A stretch of 64,000 bases of DNA, taken from Isoetes taiwanensis (Eukaryota > Streptophyta > Lycopodiopsida > Isoetales > Isoetaceae). Below the pieces are notes generated by a model, which saw only the letters and a list, made by a program, of their open reading frames with translations, ran no database searches and was not told the DNA's origin. Below, one piece after another: positions 32,711 through 40,553 of this stretch. The stretch spans positions 9,972,740 through 10,036,739 of the forward strand of contig JAJEKV010000008.1 in NCBI GenBank assembly GCA_021234155.1. Direction: 5' to 3'. The translations under genes were made by a program, and so were the position numbers. Position 1 is the stretch's first letter. Each line of letters begins with the position of its first letter.

Positions 32711-33281
32711 TCATTCAAAACAGTTATATGTACAGATGCCCGAAGGCTTGTAAGCAGCTGCCTGAAGGCTTTTCACAATATTACGGAAAAAAAAATGCCC
32801 GGAGGCGTGTCCAAAACTTCTGTAAGAAACAAAAAAAAAATGGGGCCGCCCGGGATCTGCATCACTCTTCTTCCACGTCTGCAACAAAGAAGAAAGAAAG
32901 GTGTTAGAAAAGAAAGAAATGTGCAAAAAAAAAAAAAAAAAAAAAAAAAGCAGACATGCAAACCTGGTTCATCTCGCAACCATTCTAAAAATTGGTCGAA
33001 TTGTCGACCTTCTTTCGAATCTTCTTCCTCCTCCTCCTCCGACTCCGCTTCAGAGATTTCATTCTCTGTTTCAGGGTCAAGCCAACCCTGAAACAGAGCG
33101 GTCAGGAATTCTTGAGAATCCTGATCGTCAAGCTCCTCCTCTTCCTCCTCTTCATCCTTTGAATCGGAATCAGAGGAGAATTGGGACAGAAAATCAATGG
33201 AAGGGGTTCATCAACCCAACGTCTCTTTGAGGAGACCTCGGGTTCTTCATGAAGGTTGAGCGCTGAGGCCGAACGCTTCAT
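32711..33281 (-). pseudogene. Acidic nuclear-type protein gene, frameshifted
   Basis: ATG at 33281 starts KRSASALNLHEEPEVSSKRR with an NLS-like KRR. After about 30 codons the coding signal moves to another frame: SDSDSKDEEEEEEELDDQDS, FLTALFQGWLDPETENEISE and QFDQFLEWLRDEPG. That frame ends at a donor CCAG|GTTTGC (exon end 32964). A pyrimidine tract and acceptor GTTGCAG follow; the next block begins at 32878. A run of about 24 T on the minus strand lies in the intron. The Asp/Glu-rich composition suggests a nuclear or chromatin-associated protein; I recognise no family. The frame change (about 33195) argues for a pseudogene unless an unseen intron is present. Confidence 0.45.
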
Positions 33282-33336
33282 GGCGGGCAGAGAAAAAAAA
33301 TTTGGACGGAATGGAGGTCTTGAGAGCATGAACCGG

Positions 33337-33402
33337 ATTTATATAGGGTTAATTAGAAATTAGCGTGAATAATTGATTGCCTCAAATAACACGCCAGGTG
33401 TA
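33337..33402 (-). promoter_or_regulatory. Acidic-gene promoter with TATA box and palindrome
   Basis: CTATATAAAT on the minus strand (33337-33346) lies about 60 bp before the ATG at 33281. A palindromic 13-mer variant (CACGCCAGGTGTA, 33390) is 45 bp further upstream. The stretch is repeated at 49830-49895, where it no longer faces the acidic gene. Confidence 0.55.
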
Positions 33403-33759
33403 CGAAATTCACGCCAGCTATATCATCTAGTCTAGGGTATATTATTATGGATAATAAAGTCTCACGTCTACCTTATCAGTTATATGTCTTTTCGTAATCA
33501 TGGTGCTAAATTTTCGATAATTAAAATTTGGATATATTTATATAAATGTCATTTCCTTGTTGTTGCCACGAAAATTCTTGTTTTAAATAATTTCGTTTAT
33601 ACCCATTGTTATTATTATATTAAACCTATTTCCAAGGAATTTCTTGCTTTTTAAAAATTTTGATTTACCTCTACATATTCCATAAATGTACGTACTTTTC
33701 TTATTCTATTCTATTCTATTCTTATGGTGTAATAATTTTTCCTACTCATTGACTAAAAA

Positions 33760-36700
33760 GGGTGCAATGGTGCCTCTCCAACTCAAGATGGTGTGCAACA
33801 TAATTTCAATGAAAAACCAACTCCTAGCAAGAATGTTGAAGAAAAACAATTAGTCCTCCATAGTAGGGTGCAATGGAGGAACAAGAAGGTGAGAATCATG
33901 CACAAGTGCAACAAGGAAATAGTAGGCCAAGGAGTCATTGTGCTAGCAGATCCTGGTCAAGCTGTTAATGATGAAAGGCTAGGGGAAGACAATATTGGTA
34001 TTGCAATTTCGATGTTGGAAGACAACTGGAAAGGTAAAGGTTTGGGTGACAAGGAATGTTTTGGTTGTGTCAAGCAATTGGAGGTTCCTTGCATCATGGC
34101 ATGGCCTATAAGTAGTGTTCAATTTGTGGAGGATTATATTTTTCCAGAGCCTGAGGTTGTTGGGGACAATGATTGTCTTGATATTGATCCATTGGCAGTT
34201 GGAACTCTAAACCTAGGCAAAAGGGGAGAAGTATCAGTTGCCAGACATTATCCTAGCAAAAGAGCCAAGTTTAGTGACACCAAACGTGAGACAATGGCGA
34301 AGGTTAGGGGCTCAGAGTGTTGTTGGAGTGGTTGTATGCAATTCTTTACAATAGAACAATTGGTGGAAGCAAGAGCCACTTTTCAAGAGTATACTGTTGA
34401 TGAGAGGAGGACCTACATGTACACAATCTTCGAGCATGCACTTCAGGATGAAAGAAACCCAAACAAAAAAAGATACCCTTTGCTAGGCAAATGGATATGT
34501 CCAAAAGCATGGCAGAATATCCATGCAATTCCAAGTTCTGGCAAAAAAAAACAGGCAGAGGGGAACAAGATTGCTTTACATGGAAATAATGGTTTGTTGA
34601 GACTAACAGCTAGGATCTTGGCTGCCAGGGAGATATTTGAAAAATATATTGATTTCAATGTAGAGTCTATGCCACACAAAAGCAGAAGGGATAAAAAGGG
34701 AAGAGCAGTTGTTGAGAAAAGGTTACCATCACATTGTACTCAAAAGAGTATTTTGGAAAAAGTGAATTCCCTACTTCGAGAATTGGGAATTCTTCCAATA
34801 TCCCAACCTAGCTTTAATAGGCTATGGAAGAAGCATTTCAATCATGTCACCATAGCAACTTCAAACAACTTTGCAAAGTGCAATTTATGTGCTAAGTTGA
34901 AGGAGACTCTTGATAAGACTATGCAACCTAGTCAAAGGGCTAGGATAAGGGAGCATATGAAGGACCATATGACTGACCAACTATCATGTAGATCATATTA
35001 TTGGATGTGGAGGACTTTATTTGAATTGGAACCTAATAACTATTTATGTATTATACATGACAAGATGGACCAGCAAAAGACTTGTCTTCCACAATTCAAG
35101 TACATACCAAAGTCATGTGGAAGATTATACCCTTTATAGATCTCAATGACTGGGGCAATCTTGCATGGGCAGACTCAAACCTACTATGGCCATTTTAGTT
35201 TGGAGTTGTGGAGTGATGGTCCAGATTTTCATATTGGGAGTATCATGAGGTGTTTGAGAAACTATGAAAATGGATACAATGGTCACCTCGAGGACCTTAC
35301 AGCTAGCCAGGCACTACATAGAGCATTGTTAGATGGAAACCCTAACAATATTGAAAAGTTCAGCAAGGCAAGGTTTAGGAAGCATGGGTCTAATGAACAT
35401 GTTGGAGCTTCAACTTCACGTGCTAGAGCTCAAGATCTACCCAAAAGGCTCCTCTTGCAACTTGATAATTGTGCTGGCCAAAATAAGAACAGGTGGATGT
35501 TTTCTTTCCTATCCTACTTAACAGCTGTGGGGATATTTGAAAGAGTTAATTTAGGGTTTCTTATGCCCGGGCATACTCATGAGGATGTGGATGCATTATT
35601 TGGCAAATATAGTTGTATACTGAAGCAGCAGACAGTCACCAACTTTCCTAGGCTAATGGAAGTCTTGCATGAATGCACTACTCCAAACCCTATAGCTTCT
35701 CTCATAGAAGAAGTGCCCGATTGGAAGAGCTTTGTGGATGGTTATACATTGGATATTGAAGGTCATTCCAGACCTCTGCAGTTCACTTTTTGGGTGAGAG
35801 ATGGGATTCCAATCTTCCAATGGAAGATGAGACCTTCAGAGAAGGAGTGGAGAGGAGGGGAGGAAATATGGCGTAGAGATGAGAGTGGGAAGCCTATGAT
35901 ACCTCCAGGTCAACCAAAAGCTCTAAAACCTACTGAAGAAGTGAAGCAATTGGGATTGACTAAGGAAGGAATCCAGGACTATATAAGGGTGAAAGCATGC
36001 TACGGTGTACCACTTTTGGAACCCTCAAAAGTACTTACACTGGGTACTTTTAAAACTGGTACTTTCTGTTTTTTCATCCCATTAAAATCAATCCAAAATT
36101 TTTGAATTGAAGGTCAACAACATGTCAATCTATAGTAGTAGAGGATAACAATACTATTAGAGACTAAAATGAATGAACCAACTCTCAAACTTATTGTTTA
36201 TTGAGGCATTTATGCAAGTTCTTAGTACCCAGTGCTGGGTACTTTTTTGGGTAGTTTTGCACTCTCTAAAAAGAACTTTAGATGGTACACCCTAGCATGC
36301 TTTCACCCATAAAGCATTGGCAAACCAATCCAGATGACACCAACCGTGCCTTGGTGGCTTACTGGAAGAAGGTGATTAACCTGTTGGGGGAGATAGACAC
36401 ATCCTCAGATGAATTGAAAGAAGGGTGGTTGCCTAAAACTAGGTGGAAGACCTTAGCATGTGTTGAGGATGTTGATGACACTGTTAGTAGCATTCGTAAG
36501 CAATATGCTCCTCCTCCTTCTGACAAACACTATGTTGGTCCTAAGAACAATAGGCCAAAATTTCTAGGCATGGATACTTATGAACCTTCCACTGACTTGG
36601 AATGCCACCAATTTGTAGTAGTAAAGCCAGCAGATTTAGATACATATCCAGTGTGGTTGGGGTTCACTATCTCTGATATTTGCAAAGAAGAAGGTAATAT

Positions 36701-36963
36701 TAACTTCAACCATGTGCGGGTAGAATGGTGGTGTCCAAAGGCATCAGTTGACCAACGTATCGGATAAAAGAAAGGTACCTCGATTGTTGGACAAAGAGAT
36801 GGAGGAGAAATCCAGAAAGGATCCCGATCTTTGGCTAGACTATGAAAGTGTTTTGTACTCATGGACTCCAAACACTATTCCAGCTAGAAATGCGAGAATT
36901 ACAATACCTCAGGATGTCAGGAAGAAGGCTATGATGTCATTGGGGTTGCTTGAAGAGAGTTGA
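33760..36963 (+). pseudogene. Transposase-like protein of the large element (DUF7869 type), copy 1
   Basis: One reading frame runs through 33760-35136, an in-frame TAG (35137-35139), and on to 35986. It is then split by a 322-bp MITE and continues at 36309 to 36963 with one frameshift near 36745. Order: an N-terminal region with the LGEDN..IAI...MAWP pattern (about 33970-34130); a basic middle part; CNLCAKLKETLDKTM (34880), Cys-containing; IHDKMDQQKT (35060, first Asp); LLLQLDNCAGQNKN (35450, second Asp); MPGHTHEDVDALFG (35570, third acidic site); then a Trp-rich C-terminal region (YPVWLG...VEWWCP...). The D/D/D spacing suits an RNase-H-fold transposase. The TAG is shared with copy 2, so it predates the duplication. 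The acceptor at the 5' exon is deleted here but kept in copy 2. Confidence 0.75.
35987..36308. mobile_element. MITE inserted in the transposase ORF (322 bp)
   Basis: Ends GGGTGAAAGCATGCTACGGT and the reverse complement of GGGTGAAAGCATGCTAGGGT (about 26-bp TIRs) are flanked by ATAA on both sides (35983-35986, 36309-36312). In copy 2 the site reads straight through (at about 52505) with a single ATAA, proving an insertion after the duplication. The CTGGGTACTTTT phrase is repeated inside both ends. The superfamily is unclear; a 4-bp duplication is unusual, though TAA (Harbinger-like) is an alternative reading. Confidence 0.9.
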
Positions 36964-37132
36964 ATAACTATGTAAATTTTTTTCATCACATTTTTATGAT
37001 ATGGTGCTATATTGTGAAATATTGACTATTTTGTAAATAATATGAGATTACATTTTCATACTTTTGAGGTGGTTTGTGTGAATTTGAATATGCTATAAAA
37101 AACATACAATATGAAATTTGTTCCAAAATTAA

Positions 37133-37163
37133 GACATAATCTCAATTTAATTGAATGATGGTT
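37133..37163 (-). repeat. Right terminal inverted repeat of the large element
   Basis: Read inward from 37163 it begins AACCATCATTCAATTAAATT and reaches GATTATGTC. The same end in copy 2 lies at 53324-53354 and is also followed by TGGG. Confidence 0.75.
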
Positions 37164-37219
37164 TGGGTGGGTGCAAGTCCCACCAACCTTGCCTTCAAAA
37201 AAAAAATAGAAAAAAAAAG
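37164..37219 (+). mobile_element. tRNA-derived SINE, 3' part with A-rich tail
   Basis: TGGG, then GTGCAAGTCCCACCAACCTT and an A-rich tail, then AAGGAGGACAG (37220-37230), the 11-bp target duplication seen at 24303-24313. It is the tail of the SINE whose head ends at 24409. Repeated in copy 2 at 53355-53410. Confidence 0.8.
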
Positions 37220-38060
37220 AAAGGAGGACAGAAAGATTGAACCATGTGTTTGACTGTGGTGAATCAGGGCACATCAAAATGAAGGTGAATCAAAATGCTA
37301 AGACCTGCTACACATGTGGAGCTTTTGGGCATTTTCTTCAAAATGTCCCACTCCAAAGGACTTTGGCAGGGGCAAAGGTAGAGGGAGAGGAAGTGGTGCA
37401 AGTATAGGGAAAAGAGAAGTAAAGATAGAATTGCAAACACAGATGTTGCGATAGCATGTGACGAAAATTCAGAAGATGAGGTAACAAATCTCTTGTGCAA
37501 TTTGTCAATTGAAAATAATCCCATTAAGGCTGCCTCATTTATTGTAGATTCTGGAGCTAAAAAAACAGTCTTAGATTCGAGGGATTATTGTTCAAAGGTG
37601 GAAAGGAGAAACATCCAAGCAGAATTCGTTTGGGAGATGAGATATAGTGAAGAATCTAGTTTCAGTTTCTCAGTTAGTTGATTTGGCATGCTACAGTCAG
37701 TTGAATCCCCAAGGGCATGGCATGAAGGTTTAGGACATACCGGGGTGAATACAGTTAAAGCACTTAACAAATTGGGATACACTCATAGTGAAAAGGAAGA
37801 AGTTAAGGAAATTATTTGCAAAGTTGCATGTTAGGGAAAAGTACTAGACTGCCATTTCGAGAAAAAGGTAAAATGGGCAAAGGCCATTTTGGATTTAATC
37901 TATACTGCTATCTGTGGACCTCTAAACACTAGAAGTCTAAAAGAAAAAAGGTACCTTATCACATTTGTGGATGATTACACACGAAAGGCAAAATGTTATT
38001 GCTTATCAAAGAAGAGTGAAGCCTATTCCAATAGACGGGCCTCATGTAGTTAAAGTGGGA
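37220..38060 (+). mobile_element. Ty1/copia element, 3' half (zinc knuckle, protease start, integrase), copy 1
   Basis: Follows the SINE target duplication. A degraded first knuckle (FDCGESGHIK) is followed by TCGAFGHF with Cys-His spacing, a Gly/Arg-rich linker, and the aspartic protease start FIVDSGAKKTVLD (37545). After a deletion, AWHEGLGHTGVNTVKA (pre-integrase) and the integrase entry YLITFVDDYTRKAKCY (37950) appear. Stops and frameshifts are many. Copy 1 lacks about 110 bp present in copy 2 near 53876-53990. No reverse transcriptase or 3' LTR follows. Confidence 0.8.
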
Positions 38061-38203
38061 TGCCATAAAAAGTTTGTGATTTTACTTCGAAGCACTACTA
38101 GATTCTCACACCACACATAAAGAACTGGTTGATGAAAGTCAAACATAATGTTTATGCACAACGAGTTGAGAAAGTTCAAACATTTACAAGTTGACATGTA
38201 ATG

Positions 38204-38880
38204 CTATCTACTCTCATACAATGCTATAGCATGGAGATTGCTCATGGCTTTGTCCCTCTCCCTCTTGGGGATCTTATGTGTCTTATCTCTTGCAATGTGA
38301 CAAGTAGGATATGACCACACAACACAGTCCACCAATTCTCTTCTCACAAGGTCAGTAATACTTGTTTCCACTTTCTCTCCCAGTAGTTGGTGTACTTTTC
38401 CTTTAATTTGCTTTTCTTTTGCCTCCCAATGGGCTCCCAATATTGAACCTAGAATTTAGGACGCAGCTCTTCTCCATCAGGCATGGTGGTAGTAACCTCG
38501 CTGAGTGCCACTAATCTTCACTATCAACCCTGACTAATATAAAGTAGCCTGAAAGATCAAACTCTGAAAAGGATCCTACTCTGAAAGATCAAACCACTTC
38601 GGCTTATACACCTTGCTTCCCACCCACCACTTGGAGCCATTGCTAGGACAAGCTTTCTTTGATGTGCTCGCTCCTTTGATGTGCTCTAGATAGTCATCCC
38701 CAAGCCTTTGATCACACATGCTATCAGACGGATCCTCAGTTATGATACCCTCTGTAAAGACTGACTCGGTGCACGGGTGCACCAGCAAGCATTCACACTT
38801 CCTCCATTGGAGCTCAAGGAATTGTCGTACAGTTGCCTTGCATTTCTCGATTTCAATTGCAGCTGTAAAGTGTTTATAAC
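38204..38880 (-). pseudogene. Second, divergent transposase-like relic (C-terminal part), copy 1
   Basis: Leftward translation gives a frame with FLELQWRKCECLLVHPCTES and VFTEGIITEDPSDSMCDQRL, then KWWVGSKVYKPKWFDLSE, and in the next frame DCPIWLGVALSEV, VQYWEPIG, KYTNYWERKWKQV and WWTVLCGHILL. This order (IWLG..hS, W.P, YWERKW, W....SIL) parallels the C-terminal region of the transposase at 36.6-36.9 kb (YPVWLG, WWCP, CWTKRW, WLDYESVL) at low identity. Compared with copy 2, about 200 bp are missing near 38680, replaced by a repeat of TTTGATGTGCTC. Confidence 0.45.
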
Positions 38881-39568
38881 ATGCTTTAGAAATCTTTGGG
38901 CTTTTGACATTGCCTCCTTAAAAAAAATGCCACACTTATTGAGAAATCAAGAAGATGTCATATTAAAAAAATGGACCATCTTAACCTATACAGAAAACAT
39001 TAACATTATTTATTAACTCTTTTATTTGCATTATTTGCACGTTTGCACAAGCAGGATTTGATACTTTGGAGCAATTTTAGGCTATTCACATTGCAGATAG
39101 CTAGATTATCTATGCGTGTAGAGAGGAGAGCCTTAGAATCGTTAGATTTGATCTACGGTCTCTTAAATTGATGGAAATTCTAGCTTGGTCATGGGTTGCG
39201 TTTTGGGAAGTTATCCCACCTTGGGAAGCAATCGAATTGATTTATTAGAGAGCACAATTGAATTAATTTGTTCTTGCGGCAGTATGGCAGCAGGTAAATT
39301 TTTATATCCAAAGATATGCTTGGCTTGAGTAATTTTGGAAATTCCTGCACCGATTTTTGGCTGGGCGTATCTTGAGAAATACGATGCAGGTTAATCCGCC
39401 TTAACCTTGTTTCAAGCTCTTTTCTTAACTAATTTGGGCTCCCTTCATGTTAATGGCTTGCAAAACGGTTCGATTCTTTACCCTTCATGTTCATATCTCA
39501 GGCTTAAAGAATCACACTTAGTTTTATGTATGGATTCTGGCATGGTAGGTTCCTACCTTCAATGGAAA

Positions 39569-40553
39569 TTACTTTTAAGATGTGCAGATAATGAACAATG
39601 TTTTTGAAAATTTGGTACCTGATGCTACTTATCACTGTGCAAACTTCAAGGCTAAGGAGTATTATTTACTCAATAGAGATCTTGCATTAATACTCGGTGA
39701 AATTCATTGCCGTCTTTGCATTTTCATTTCATACTATAAGGATGAAAAGCAAATAGGCAAATCATTCTGATGGACTGCTTTTTTGACAGAACAATTTGAT
39801 GGAGACGATCTGATTCACTGGAGCTCTTGGTAATGTTTAGGAGACCTGTGCCATATAATGTATCTTCCATGGCTGCTTGGCTTAACATATTCCAGGCGAG
39901 TGTTATAGATTCCTTTGTCCTGAGATAATGAAGTCATTTTACATCTTATAAATGTTCGGTCTGGACAACTTGGGTGTGGTATCAATATCCACGAACTGCA
40001 CATTATTGGTTTGTTTATGATCAAGCAGGCACATGGAGTTTGGAGCCTGGTCTGGCAACCATTCTGATTATAGAACATTTGCTACTGCTAGCAAAATTTG
40101 GATTCTCTTGCTTTGTTCCAGAGGTAATTGGCCGGGTTAAGAAACATAGACATTTATTTAAAGATTTCTGTAGAAACATAGAGAGGAGATTTTTGTAAGG
40201 ACATGAAGAGCTAGGGCTTGGTGATTCTTTGAATCTATTCTGAGGAGACTAGAATAGCTCGAGATTGAGTAAGACAAATTGATTTATGCGGCTTTTGGCT
40301 GTTTGAGGCCTTGACATTGTGAATCGACAATTGCGGAAGATAATCATCAGAACAAATAAAACTTAACTGAAGTGGGTCGTGAATGGAAATGGACCGATTT
40401 AGGCATTGAGTGAAACAATTTTGTGGTGCAACCAAGATCTGGAACCCACATGCTGCACTATTTGTTGCAGGGAAAGGTAAGGTCCAGAAAATCGTCTGGA
40501 TGTCGACGTTAAACAAAAAATGGAGTAATCTATAGTCAAATTATATACATTGA
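39569..40553 (+). pseudogene. Anoctamin-like pseudogene, copy 1
   Basis: Closely matches 20147-21112 and 56064-57049. VFENLVPDATYHC, RRPVPYN-like and AAWLNIFQASVI segments, STNC-type and WSLEPGLATILIIEHLLLLA then KFGFSCFVPE are visible. EIRSD is broken by a 2-nt deletion relative to the 20-kb copy. Not functional. Confidence 0.75.

Larger units (their letters stand above)
24410..37163. mobile_element. Large composite TIR transposon, 12.75 kb
   Basis: Left end AACCATC...AATTAAAATGGGATTATGTC (from 24410) and right end, read inward from 37163, AACCATCATTCAATTAAATT then GAGATTATGTC are inverted repeats of about 30 bp. TGGG flanks both sides (24406-24409 and 37164-37167) as a 4-bp target duplication. 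The insertion splits a SINE. Contents from left: subterminal region, NIF-like phosphatase (minus), a decayed ParB/methyltransferase-like gene (minus), a plus-strand exon at 30.2 kb, a coiled-coil/acidic ORF (minus), a second acidic ORF (minus), and the transposase-like gene (plus). Palindromic 13-mers fill the gaps. A fragment of another member lies at 4139-4462, and the right arm is duplicated at 49796-53354. Subtracting a later MITE, the original length was about 12.43 kb. The superfamily is not one I can name. Confidence 0.75.
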
